Assembly: GCA_039029195.1 (NCBI GenBank) | Contig: JBCCGR010000020.1 | Location: 14,099-78,098 of the forward strand | Length of the DNA: 64,000 bases | From: JBCCGR01 sp039029195 | Lineage (GTDB): Bacteria; Pseudomonadota; Alphaproteobacteria; Rhizobiales; Rhizobiaceae | Direction: 5' to 3' | Shown here: positions 25,486 to 33,786 of the stretch, piece after piece | Layout: each line of letters begins with the position of its first letter | How positions within the stretch are numbered: the stretch's first letter is position 1 | Made by a program: the position numbers and the translations under genes | The notes under the pieces: generated by a model | What the model was told of the DNA's origin: nothing | Databases searched by the model: none | The model's input: only the letters and a program-made list of their open reading frames with translations

Positions 25486-26263
25486 TCTGCGCCTCCTTCA
25501 ACCCCAGCATCTCGGTCACGGCAAGTGCCGTCATGCCGCCATCAATTGTGATGTCCTGTCCCTTGATCCAGTGGCTTTCAGGACCAGCCAGAAAACAGAT
25601 GAGATCAGCGACTTCGTCAGCCGTTCCGGCACGGCCCACCTGTTCTATGGCCTTGTCCACGCGCGCACCAAACGCCGATTTGAAATCATCAAGAATACCG
25701 GTCGAAACCGCAGCCGGACTAACGGAATTGGCGCGCAGGTTCCTTTTCAGCAACGCTTCGCATTGGGCAATTGTGTGCACGATCACGGCTTCCTTGGAGA
25801 GGTTGTACGCGCGAATATGATCGATACCGTGCCCCGAAATGAAATCTGCCAGCGCACTCGTGTCCCTAAGCGCCATCAGCGCTTTCACCTGATCAATATT
25901 GTCCCGCCACATCGAGCCGGCTCGCGATGCGGTATTCACGATGGCACCACCGGGGGACAATTTGTCGACCATGGCATCCGTGAACTGCCGCAATCCAAAA
26001 TAGTTCACCCGCAAGACAAGTTCGGTGAGTCCTTCCCGCGGCGGAAGGCCAGCATTGTTGATCAGCGCATCAAATAATCCATCGGCACGACCGGCTGCGT
26101 CGGAGATCGAAGCATTATCGCCCAGGTCAATTTTGATCCACTCATCCACATTGGCCTGTGGTTCGTTGAGATCAAACGCAACGACTGTGGCGCATTGCGC
26201 CTTGAGCTTTGCAGCCACCGACGCCCCGATGCCTGTAGCTCCTCCCGTCAGTGCAACGCGCAT
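25478..26263 (-). CDS. SDR dehydrogenase, coniferyl-alcohol-dehydrogenase-like
   Basis: A short-chain dehydrogenase of 261 residues. It has the NAD(P) motif TGGATGIG (residues 6-13), NNAG, a catalytic Ser near NTASRAGS and Tyr-x-x-x-Lys (YNLSK). The roughly 40-residue insert between Ser and Tyr (DNIDQVKALMALRDTSALADF region) is typical of coniferyl-alcohol/3-alpha-hydroxysteroid dehydrogenase-like SDRs. Coniferyl alcohol degradation leads to protocatechuate, and the gene is coupled to pcaH, so a lignin-monomer role is plausible. Substrate assignment is inference. Confidence 0.75.
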   Translation of the reverse strand: MRVALTGGATGIGASVAAKLKAQCATVVAFDLNEPQANVDEWIKIDLGDNASISDAAGRADGLFDALINNAGLPPREGLTELVLRVNYFGLRQFTDAMVDKLSPGGAIVNTASRAGSMWRDNIDQVKALMALRDTSALADFISGHGIDHIRAYNLSKEAVIVHTIAQCEALLKRNLRANSVSPAAVSTGILDDFKSAFGARVDKAIEQVGRAGTADEVADLICFLAGPESHWIKGQDITIDGGMTALAVTEMLGLKEAQNA

Positions 26264-26395
26264 TCACGATCTCCACCAATTCCAATCGTAAACTTGTAAA
26301 GCACCTCTTCGAACGAACGGCAACAATGAACGTTTTGCCGACAACTCATCACACCTGTTCGCCGCGCACATCGGAGAGTTTTTCAGATAGGCTAG

Positions 26396-27640
26396 TCAGG
26401 ATCGAAGCCGTTTGGCCTCCCAAAGATAGGTGTTGCGGGCGGTCGCGTTGAGCTCGTCTTCTGCGAGAGCTTCAAGCGTCTCGGCCTTTAGATCAGCGAC
26501 ATCCTCTCCAAGTGCCAAAAGATGATCGAGAAGTTCCAGCCGCCATTGCAGATCGCCCTCCACGATCGCGGCTTTCTTCAACGCATCGATGCCGCCGCTC
26601 AGTTTCGCCATGTGATTGGCTCCGGCCCGTGTCGATAGCGTCCCCAGATTGGTGGGGTTGCCGTCATACCAACCCAGCGTGCCGGATGCGAAAGCCCGCG
26701 CTGACCAGCCAATTTTACCATAGAATTCCTTCAGCCTGGGCTTGTCTGCCAATGGTTCGGGAAGCGAGATTTCTGAAACAATGTCATCAAGCGACTGCCC
26801 GTCATCCATGCCGCTCGCCGTCTCCATCATGACATGCTGAATGGCGTCGCGGGTCGTGGTCAGCACTTCGTGTACATTTTCCGCTCCAAACACAGGCCGC
26901 GTGTGACCCGGAGAAAGCACCTCCGCACCGATCTCGCTCAATGCGGAAAGCCCGTCTACCCAGGCAGCAAAATTGCGGTACGGCGTGCCACGAATTGCAT
27001 AGAGATTTGGAAAGGCGTGGTACCAATTGTCTCCACAAAACAGAATGTTCTGCTTTGGCAGATAGACAACCATATGGTCTTCCGTTTCGCCGGGGATGAG
27101 CTTCAACTCGGCTTTCACTCCATCGAGATCAAGGTCGCAGTCCTGTTCGATTAAGTGCGTGGGCTCCAGAGATCCAGCCCCCAGCCCTTCCATCGGGCGG
27201 TCCCCCGGTCCGCAGCCAAGGCTGATGCGCTCCTGCGGCAACAAACCGATGCCAAACTGAGTCTGGGTCCGCCGTCCAAGCGCTTTGTTTGGCGCAATCA
27301 CGGTCTCATCGGCGGCAATGAGGTCGGACTTGAACAAATGACAGGCATAGATCGGCACCGATCCATCGGAGAAAACCGACGCGCCCGAGATATGGTCGCG
27401 GTGCGAGTGCGTGTAGATGATCCTGCCAACAGGCTTTTCGCAGAGCTCCCGAAACGCTGAAAGAATGTTCTGCGCGGCTTTGGTTGATTCCGTTGCATCA
27501 ATGATCGTAACCGTCTCATGCCCTTCGATCATATGAACATTCGAAGCGGCGTACCCCACTGCCATCCAGATGCCCGGACCCAGTTCGACAATGTCTTTTG
27601 CGGTTTGGGCGCCATGCGCGATTAGATCTTGGTGCGGCAT
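26396..27640 (-). CDS. MBL-fold alkylsulfatase-like hydrolase (short form)
   Basis: A metallo-beta-lactamase-fold hydrolase of 414 residues. The binuclear zinc motif is H78-x-H80-x-D82-H83 (THSHRDH). An alkyl-sulfatase dimerisation-type region (about residues 250-410) carries FYGKIGW and the LGWYDGNPT signature seen in SdsA1/linear alkylsulfatases. The C-terminal SCP2-like substrate domain of full-length alkylsulfatases (about 650 residues) is missing. The ATG at 27640 is used; the longer frame to 27733 runs into the divergent promoter. It faces an AraC regulator, its likely controller. Confidence 0.8.
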   Translation of the reverse strand: MPHQDLIAHGAQTAKDIVELGPGIWMAVGYAASNVHMIEGHETVTIIDATESTKAAQNILSAFRELCEKPVGRIIYTHSHRDHISGASVFSDGSVPIYACHLFKSDLIAADETVIAPNKALGRRTQTQFGIGLLPQERISLGCGPGDRPMEGLGAGSLEPTHLIEQDCDLDLDGVKAELKLIPGETEDHMVVYLPKQNILFCGDNWYHAFPNLYAIRGTPYRNFAAWVDGLSALSEIGAEVLSPGHTRPVFGAENVHEVLTTTRDAIQHVMMETASGMDDGQSLDDIVSEISLPEPLADKPRLKEFYGKIGWSARAFASGTLGWYDGNPTNLGTLSTRAGANHMAKLSGGIDALKKAAIVEGDLQWRLELLDHLLALGEDVADLKAETLEALAEDELNATARNTYLWEAKRLRS

Positions 27641-27650
27641 TGAGATCTCA
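27641..27650. promoter_or_regulatory. Palindrome TGAGATCTCA at the alkylsulfatase start
   Basis: A perfect 10-bp palindrome directly abuts the start codon of the MBL gene within the 135-bp divergent region shared with the AraC gene. A second TGAGATC lies near 27747. It could be a regulator site, but a 10-bp palindrome alone is weak evidence. Confidence 0.3.
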
Positions 27651-27775
27651 TTTGTTGTTTTGTGAACCAGACTACAATCTCCCGAATGTGACCAGACCCG
27701 CCGAAGGCGTACCCGATGCACGCTTTGAGGCACCGGTCTTGAATTTCTGAGATCAAAGACCGATTCTTAACTGCC

Positions 27776-28540
27776 ATGGGTGATCTCAACGCAGAACTGA
27801 CCAACCTCCCTGCAGGCGGCGGCGAATTCAAGCTGGAACGTCTCACCATCGGCGTGTTTCGCAATGATCAGCCCACACATCGCTTTGCGCTTGGCGCGGA
27901 CAAATCTGAAGCCGTTCCGCTGAAAGCCGATCAGGGCTGGATTCTGCCACCTGGTGCGACCGGAATATGTACCTACGACGCGCCGCTTGAAGTGATGATG
28001 GTGGAGGTCGCACCAAGGGTCTTGTCTGAAATTGGAATGGCTGATCCAGAAGCGGTTATCCCTGTCGTCGGGGACATTGACCCGCTGACATTCGAACTCG
28101 CTATGTCGGCGGAGAGTTTCAACAAGGGTGGCACACTCTATCGCGAAACCATGCATCGGGCGCTGGCCCTGCAACTGGCAAACAGTCTCAGATTGCGGGA
28201 CGAAAAACATCTGGCAATCGAGGATGTGCGACTGCGCCGGGTGGTGGACTATATCCATGATCATCTGGGCGATGATCTTACGCTCAAGTCCATGGCTGAT
28301 CTTGCGGGCATGAGCGGATATCACTTCAGCCGCGCATTCAAATCTGCAACCGGCAAGAGTCCGCTGCAATATGTGATCGCTGAGCGCATTGCGCTCTCAC
28401 AGGTCCTTCTGACCACAAGCGATTTGACCGTTGCCGAGATCTGTTTTCGAACCGGCTACAACGATCTTTCCCGCTTTGGGCAACACTTCAAGCGCATCAC
28501 AGCCTCAACTCCTGCGGAGTATCGCAAGAACGCGGTCTGA
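27776..28540 (+). CDS. AraC-family transcriptional regulator
   Basis: A regulator of 254 residues with an N-terminal cupin-like sensing domain (about 1-140) and a C-terminal double helix-turn-helix (about 160-252). The second helix-turn-helix ends with the AraC signature (VAEICFRTGYNDLSRFGQHFKR...TPAEYRK). It is divergent from the alkylsulfatase gene and runs into the hydrolase/SnoaL/cyclase genes. Either set could be its target. The effector is unknown. Confidence 0.9.
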   Translation: MGDLNAELTNLPAGGGEFKLERLTIGVFRNDQPTHRFALGADKSEAVPLKADQGWILPPGATGICTYDAPLEVMMVEVAPRVLSEIGMADPEAVIPVVGDIDPLTFELAMSAESFNKGGTLYRETMHRALALQLANSLRLRDEKHLAIEDVRLRRVVDYIHDHLGDDLTLKSMADLAGMSGYHFSRAFKSATGKSPLQYVIAERIALSQVLLTTSDLTVAEICFRTGYNDLSRFGQHFKRITASTPAEYRKNAV

Positions 28541-28634
28541 CGTCCTTCAGCACCGCATTTCAGCAAGATTCGCACAATGAACCGCAAGTTTCGCTGATTA
28601 AACCGCGGGTGATTAGCGCCATTTTCTCCTCATC

Positions 28635-28668
28635 ACACCGGCTCCTCCCAATCCCTCAGAGCCGGTGT
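28635..28668. repeat. 10-bp inverted repeat upstream of secreted hydrolase
   Basis: ACACCGGCTC (28635-28644) and GAGCCGGTGT (28659-28668) are perfect complements with a 14-nt spacer, ending 20 bp before the hydrolase ATG. There is no T-run. It may form a leader hairpin or be a site for the AraC protein encoded just upstream. Confidence 0.5.
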
Positions 28669-28688
28669 TGCGTCAAAGGAGAACATCA

Positions 28689-29642
28689 ATGAAAACTCTG
28701 CTTCTTTCTGCCGTCGCGGGCGCAATGCTTGCTAGCGCCGCAGCCGCCGACGAGATGAAAACCCGCACAATCTCATTTGAAAATGACGGTGCCAAACTGG
28801 TCGGCACGCTCTATCTGCCCGCCGGAATGAAGGCCGGTGAAAAACGACCGGCTGTTGTGGTCACCGGAGCCTGGACATCGGTTCAGGAACAGATGCCTGC
28901 AAACTACGCTCGGGCGATGGTTGAGCGCGGCTTCGTTGCTCTTACGTTTGATTTCCGTGGATGGGGGAAGTCGGGTGATCTGCCTGGCAAGGTCCGCTTT
29001 GTGGAAAGCCCTCAATCGAAATCGTCCGATATTCGCAAGGCGATCCAGTTCCTCACGAATGTCGCTGAAGTAGACAAATCAAACATCCACGGCCTCGGAA
29101 TCTGCGCCTCCGCCGGATACATGGTGGATGCGGTTTCCGGCAATCCGGACATCAAAAGTGTCGGACTTGTTGCACCCTGGCTGCAAAACAAGGAAATCGT
29201 CGAGACGGTCTACGGTGGCGCGGAAGGTGTCACCAATCTCATAGCACTCTCCCGAAACGCTGAAGCCGAAGGCGGACAGGTTATTCCTGCAGCAGGCCCG
29301 GAAGGTGCGACCGGCGTGCTGATGCCGATTGGCGGCTACTATTATGAAGCTGACCGGGGTGCGATCCCGGAATATGACAACAAGTGGAACAATGCCGGCT
29401 GGGAAGGCTGGCTGACCTATCACCCCGCCGACAATCCCGGTCGCCTCGATAAGCCGCTCGCAATTGTTCACTCAGAAAGTGCTGCAATTCCGCAAGGTGT
29501 TCGCACCTTCCTGAAGGGATTTGCGGGCAAGGCGACCGCGAAGTGGCTGGAGAACGTTAGCCAGTTCGATTTCTATGACAACAACGAACATATCGACCGC
29601 GCGGCCGATGTTGTCGCCAGCCACTTTCGGAACCAGCACTAA
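28689..29642 (+). CDS. Exported alpha/beta hydrolase
   Basis: A hydrolase of 317 residues with a signal peptide (MKTLLLSAVAGAMLASAAAA). The fold core is LTFDFRGWGKSGD, a nucleophile elbow written GICASAG in which Ala precedes Ser rather than the usual x-Ser-x Gly pattern, and a late HIDRAA with the likely catalytic His. It resembles the YcjY/dienelactone-hydrolase-like group. AAAGGAGA lies ahead of the ATG at 28689. Two exported NTF2-like proteins and a membrane cyclase follow on the same strand. The substrate is unknown. Confidence 0.83.
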   Translation: MKTLLLSAVAGAMLASAAAADEMKTRTISFENDGAKLVGTLYLPAGMKAGEKRPAVVVTGAWTSVQEQMPANYARAMVERGFVALTFDFRGWGKSGDLPGKVRFVESPQSKSSDIRKAIQFLTNVAEVDKSNIHGLGICASAGYMVDAVSGNPDIKSVGLVAPWLQNKEIVETVYGGAEGVTNLIALSRNAEAEGGQVIPAAGPEGATGVLMPIGGYYYEADRGAIPEYDNKWNNAGWEGWLTYHPADNPGRLDKPLAIVHSESAAIPQGVRTFLKGFAGKATAKWLENVSQFDFYDNNEHIDRAADVVASHFRNQH

Positions 29643-29723
29643 ACAATTGAAGGCCAGCGCGGCGCGTCGGGCACGCCGTCCGATGCACCGCGTTTCGAGC
29701 CCTTCCATCAAGGAAACCAAACA

Positions 29724-30218
29724 ATGAAAACGCTTCTCAGGGCGGTTGCCATGTCCGCAACAATACTTGCTGCAAATCCTGCAATCGCAGCCTCACCAGC
29801 AGAAAACATCAAGGTCGTGCAGGATTTCTTCGCTGCCTACGGCAAGAACGACCTCAAGGCCATCGCCGCTGTCATGGACGAAAATGTCAAATGGCACATT
29901 CCCGGACGCCATCCGCTTTCGGGAACCAAAAACGGTCGCGATGAAGTCCTCGCCTTCTTCAGTCAACTGGGTGTTGCCGGCTTCAAGGCAGAGCCGATCT
30001 ACTTTGGCGCCGACGAAAACTACGTGGTCGACATTCACCGTGGATGGTCGAACGCGGACGGCAAACCGAACGTCGATACGACCTGGGCACTGGTGTACCG
30101 CATCGTCGATGGAAAGATTGTCGAGGCCACCAACCTCTCGGCGGATCAGGACGCGGCTAACACCTTTTTCTGGTCGCAGTATCAGCTCGCACCCGTTCCT
30201 GATCGCTTGGCCAATTAG
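29724..30218 (+). CDS. Exported SnoaL/NTF2-like protein
   Basis: A protein of 164 residues with a signal peptide (about 1-22, ending in AIAA). A SnoaL-like NTF2 fold follows: VVQDFFAAYGKNDLKAIAAVMDENVKWHIPG is the usual first helix and strand of the family. The cone-shaped pocket of this fold serves isomerases, hydrolases and simple ligand binders, so activity is not predictable. AAGGAAA precedes the ATG. It lies between the exported hydrolase and a second NTF2-like gene. Confidence 0.85.
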   Translation: MKTLLRAVAMSATILAANPAIAASPAENIKVVQDFFAAYGKNDLKAIAAVMDENVKWHIPGRHPLSGTKNGRDEVLAFFSQLGVAGFKAEPIYFGADENYVVDIHRGWSNADGKPNVDTTWALVYRIVDGKIVEATNLSADQDAANTFFWSQYQLAPVPDRLAN

Positions 30219-30258
30219 CGCCGCAAACCAACCCATTTCCCAACTCGGAGAATTTCAA

Positions 30259-30768
30259 ATGTCTTTCAAAACCCTGTTCACCTGCCTCGTTGTTTCGCTG
30301 TTTCTAGGAGGCTCCGCCATGGCCAATCCGGCTGAAATCAGTCGTTCGATCACCGACATTGCCGCTGGTGCCGACCGCCACGAATGGAAGCGGGTGCGAA
30401 ACGCGTTCGCCGACACCGTGACCACAGACTATTCAAGCCTGTGGGGTGGCGAAGCCGTCACCCAACCGTCCGACGAGCTTATCGCCGGTTGGGCGGCCTT
30501 TCTTCCCGGCTTTGAAATCACCCATCACATGGTCACCAACCATGCGATCACACATATGGACCAAACGACAGCCAAGGCGCAGGCCGATTTCACCGCCACT
30601 CATCGGATTGGCGATGAGTTGTGGACGCTGGGCGGACGTTACAGCTATGAACTGGTTAAAAGCGGTGATCGCTGGATTGTGACAAACATGGTTATGACCG
30701 CCCTCTGGGAAACCGGAGATCGTGGTCTCGTGGCAAAAGCCGCCGAGCGCGCCAAAGCGGCCAACTAA
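30259..30768 (+). CDS. Second exported SnoaL/NTF2-like protein
   Basis: A protein of 169 residues with a signal peptide (MSFKTLFTCLVVSLFLGGSAMA). An NTF2-like fold of the SnoaL_4 type is suggested by the pattern ADRHEWKRVRNAFADTVTTDYSSL and the closing W-x-V/I strand (DRWIVTNMVMTALWETG). The start ATG 30259 is set by the signal peptide and by CGGAG at good distance. It is only distantly similar to the previous protein and so is not a recent duplicate. Confidence 0.82.
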   Translation: MSFKTLFTCLVVSLFLGGSAMANPAEISRSITDIAAGADRHEWKRVRNAFADTVTTDYSSLWGGEAVTQPSDELIAGWAAFLPGFEITHHMVTNHAITHMDQTTAKAQADFTATHRIGDELWTLGGRYSYELVKSGDRWIVTNMVMTALWETGDRGLVAKAAERAKAAN

Positions 30769-30790
30769 CTGGTCGGATCGGGGGTCGTTC

Positions 30791-32131
30791 ATGCATAGCG
30801 AACATATAAAAACCCCAACCAATAGCGAAGCCCGCCTGCAGAAAGCAGAAGATAACGGGCTTCGCCTTGCAATTTTTTGCCGGACGCTCGCTGCCGGTCT
30901 TGCCTTCACCTGGTACATTTCAGCGGTCGTATTCCTCGGTCAGGAACTCCGCGCCTGGCCGCTGATCGCCTTCTTACTGTTCATTCTGATCGGCGTTGCG
31001 CATCTCGGCGTCATCGGCACGCGTCATAATCGCTGGTGGATGAAATACGTCCTCTATGCCTTCGACATCCTGACCATCTGTGCCTTGTTCGCAATCATCC
31101 CCGTGAGCCGGGTGGAGGAGGTGCCACAGATCATCGCGTTTCGCGCTTACGGCATTTACTACCTGTTCCCAATTGTTGCCCTGGCCACGCTTTCCCTTTC
31201 CTGGCGGTTGACCCTTTGGGCCGGGGTGATTGTCACGATTGGCTGGTGGGGCGCCTTCTTGTGGGTGACTGCAGACATGCATTCGCCGCTTTCCTGGGCG
31301 GACATGCCGGCGCCCGCCACAAGAGCGGATTACGAGACAATCTTTCTCTCCATAGATTTTGTCGGACGGGGCAACAGGCTGGAGGAAACCGGTCTCTTGA
31401 TGATCGGGGCATCTATTCTTGCCGTTGCGGTTTACCGCGCGCGGCAACTGTTTTTTGCTCAGATGGTGGCGGAAGAAAAACGCCATGAAGAGCGTCTCAA
31501 ACGGCAGCGTATCGCGGATTCATTTGGCCAGTATGTGCCCGACGTCATGGTTGATCAGCTTGTTGAAAGCGGGGGCAAACTGCCCCTGCGGCAGGCGGAG
31601 GGCTCCATTCTTGTGCTCGACATCGAGAGTTTCTCCACCTTCCTGGCAAGCAGAACACCTGATGAAGCAATCAGGACGGTGGATGCATTCCTTTCCGCCG
31701 CCGCCGACGAAATAGGCAAATGCAAGGGAACCGTGATCAGCTACACGGGTGATGGTCTGCTTGCTTCCTTCAACGCGCCAATTGAAACACACGAGAGCGA
31801 GATTGAAGCGGTCGGCGCTGCCGCATCGCTGCTCGATATCGCCAGGGAGCATGGGTTCAGAATCAGACTTGGCATTTGTGCAGGTGAGTTGATTTCGGGA
31901 AGCATCGGCTCTCGCCATCACATGGCATTCACGGTCTATGGTGCGGCGGTCAATCGGGCCGCACGTTGCGAAGCCCTTTGTAAGGACTTGATTGTTCCCG
32001 TCCTCATGGATGCCCGGATCGCTGGAAAGGTTCGAAAAACGCACCGCACCAAAAGCGTCGGCGAACACACCTTACGGGGATTTTCGGAACCGGAAGAACT
32101 GTTCACTCTCAAACCTTTGAATGACGGGTAA
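30791..32131 (+). CDS. Membrane class III adenylate/guanylate cyclase
   Basis: A protein of 446 residues with six hydrophobic helices (about residues 24-215), a short coiled linker (226-245) and a C-terminal cyclase domain (about 268-440). Both metal-binding aspartates are present (D277 in LVLDIESF, D321 in YTGDGLLASF), as are the transition-state pair N388 and R392 (VNRAAR). T381 in the FTVYG motif fits class IIIb cyclases, which usually make cAMP. The start at 30791 is chosen because the longer frame overlaps the preceding gene. The cyclase follows three exported proteins, an unusual pairing suggesting that the membrane part senses something periplasmic (inference). Confidence 0.88.
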   Translation: MHSEHIKTPTNSEARLQKAEDNGLRLAIFCRTLAAGLAFTWYISAVVFLGQELRAWPLIAFLLFILIGVAHLGVIGTRHNRWWMKYVLYAFDILTICALFAIIPVSRVEEVPQIIAFRAYGIYYLFPIVALATLSLSWRLTLWAGVIVTIGWWGAFLWVTADMHSPLSWADMPAPATRADYETIFLSIDFVGRGNRLEETGLLMIGASILAVAVYRARQLFFAQMVAEEKRHEERLKRQRIADSFGQYVPDVMVDQLVESGGKLPLRQAEGSILVLDIESFSTFLASRTPDEAIRTVDAFLSAAADEIGKCKGTVISYTGDGLLASFNAPIETHESEIEAVGAAASLLDIAREHGFRIRLGICAGELISGSIGSRHHMAFTVYGAAVNRAARCEALCKDLIVPVLMDARIAGKVRKTHRTKSVGEHTLRGFSEPEELFTLKPLNDG

Positions 32132-32269
32132 AGCCGGTTCGTGCGCAATCTCCAACTCATCCTCTGCGAGGCTCACCAACACGCAACGCGCTCAAGTGAT
32201 CATCTTTGTCGCTTTCTTGAGTATCCGGGGTCCTGAAAATGCGATGCTCTTCTCGTCGAAAGGTTGATT

Positions 32270-33775
32270 ATGAACAGACGCATCGGGAAACGGCGCAGAG
32301 CTTCAAGCGACGCTGATTTGTGCGGACCGACGGAGTTTCCCGTTGGCGGTGCATTGAGACCATTGAGCGTGGCCGATCTCGTTCAAATCGAAACGCACGC
32401 CTATGAAATACTGTCAAATGTGGGAATGGCCGGATTGCCGCAGGAGGCAACACAACGCGCCCTGAAAGCTGGCGCATGGCATCGTTCGGATGGAAGGCTC
32501 TGCTTTCCAAAAGAAATGATCCGGGCTGCGCTTCGGCGGACACCGGAACAGGTCACCTTGCCGGGATTTCTGCCACATCGCGATCTTCAAATTGGCGGAG
32601 GCCGCGTTCACTTCGGCACTGGCGGTGCGGCCGTGCAGATGCTGGATGCTCAAACCGAAACCCACCGCGACAGCACGCTGCGTGATCTGTATTACCTGAT
32701 GCAGGTGGTCGAAAGCGCATCCCACATCGCCTATGGCATCCGTCCGGTTGTTGCGCGCGACGTGCTTGATCCTTTCGAGCTCGACATCAACACCGCTTTT
32801 GCCTGTTTGAAAGCCACGTCGAAGCCCATCGGCGTGAGCTTCAGCGACCCTTCACATGTTGAACCTGTGGTTGATCTGTTCGACATGGCGCTCGGCGAAC
32901 AAGGTTCCTTCAAAGCCCGGCCATTTTGCCTTGCGATCATTGTCCACGTGGTCCCGCCGCTTTCCTATGCGCCGGAAGGAATTGAGATGCTGGAACGCGC
33001 CATGGCGGCTGGAATGATCCCGCAAATTTGTTCAGCAGGACAAGCCGGTGCCACAAGTCCGGTAACTCTCGCCGGTGCATTGGCTCAAGGGCTGGCGGAA
33101 TGTTTTGCCGGACTGGTTGTGGTGGATGGCATCCAGCTGGGCGGACCCTGCATCTACGCCCTCATGCCGTTCATTTCTGATCTCCGTACCGGAGCGATGA
33201 GTGGAGGAGGTGGCGAATCCGCCATCGCCAATGCCGCCGCCGCTCAGGTGCTGGCCCACGTCGGTCTGCCATCGACAGTTTCTGCTGGAATGACTGATTC
33301 CAAACTCATGGATGCCCAGGCCGGCTATGAAAAAGGATACACTGTGGCAATGGCCGGCCATGCCGGAGCTGACATGATCAACCTCTCTGTCGGCATGTTG
33401 GGGTCCATCATGGTTGCAAGCCCCGAAGCGCTGGTTATCGACGATGATATGTGTGGCGCTATCCTGCGATCTATCAAGGGTATAGAGGTCTCGGCGGCGA
33501 CCCTAGATCTGGAATCGGTCGAGCGCGTCGTGACCACAGACGGACACTATCTTGGGGAAAGTGAAACGCTAAATCGCATGAAGTCCGATTATCACTACCC
33601 GACGCTTGCCGATCGGTTGAGCGTGACGGAATGGCAGGAAGCTGGCAGTCAGTCGATTTGGGATCGGGCCAAAGCACTTGTGGATGCAATCCTCGCCGGG
33701 CCACCTGCCTCGCATCTGAGCGCAGCCGCAGAAGCAAACATCAAAGCCAAGTATCCAATTCGGCTGGATCTCTAG
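32270..33775 (+). CDS. MttB-superfamily (trimethylamine methyltransferase-like) protein
   Basis: A TIM-barrel methyltransferase of 501 residues in the trimethylamine methyltransferase superfamily. Members remove a methyl group from quaternary amines such as glycine betaine, proline betaine or carnitine and pass it to a corrinoid protein. No in-frame amber codon interrupts the gene. The TAG at 33773 is the true end, so this is a non-pyrrolysine member. The conserved segments include SAGQAGATSPVTLAGALAQ and MGG-type Gly-rich loops (AMSGGGGESAIANAAAAQVL). CGAAAGG precedes the ATG. No corrinoid-protein gene is adjacent. The operon partner is an FAD/GcvT demethylase. Confidence 0.85.
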   Translation: MNRRIGKRRRASSDADLCGPTEFPVGGALRPLSVADLVQIETHAYEILSNVGMAGLPQEATQRALKAGAWHRSDGRLCFPKEMIRAALRRTPEQVTLPGFLPHRDLQIGGGRVHFGTGGAAVQMLDAQTETHRDSTLRDLYYLMQVVESASHIAYGIRPVVARDVLDPFELDINTAFACLKATSKPIGVSFSDPSHVEPVVDLFDMALGEQGSFKARPFCLAIIVHVVPPLSYAPEGIEMLERAMAAGMIPQICSAGQAGATSPVTLAGALAQGLAECFAGLVVVDGIQLGGPCIYALMPFISDLRTGAMSGGGGESAIANAAAAQVLAHVGLPSTVSAGMTDSKLMDAQAGYEKGYTVAMAGHAGADMINLSVGMLGSIMVASPEALVIDDDMCGAILRSIKGIEVSAATLDLESVERVVTTDGHYLGESETLNRMKSDYHYPTLADRLSVTEWQEAGSQSIWDRAKALVDAILAGPPASHLSAAAEANIKAKYPIRLDL

Positions 33776-33786
33776 AGGAGGACAAG

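Noticed and set aside
33773..33775. TAG at the end of the mttB-like gene as a pyrrolysine codon
   Set aside because: The TAG is followed closely by a ribosome-binding sequence and the next gene, and the protein is already full length for the family, so it is a normal stop.
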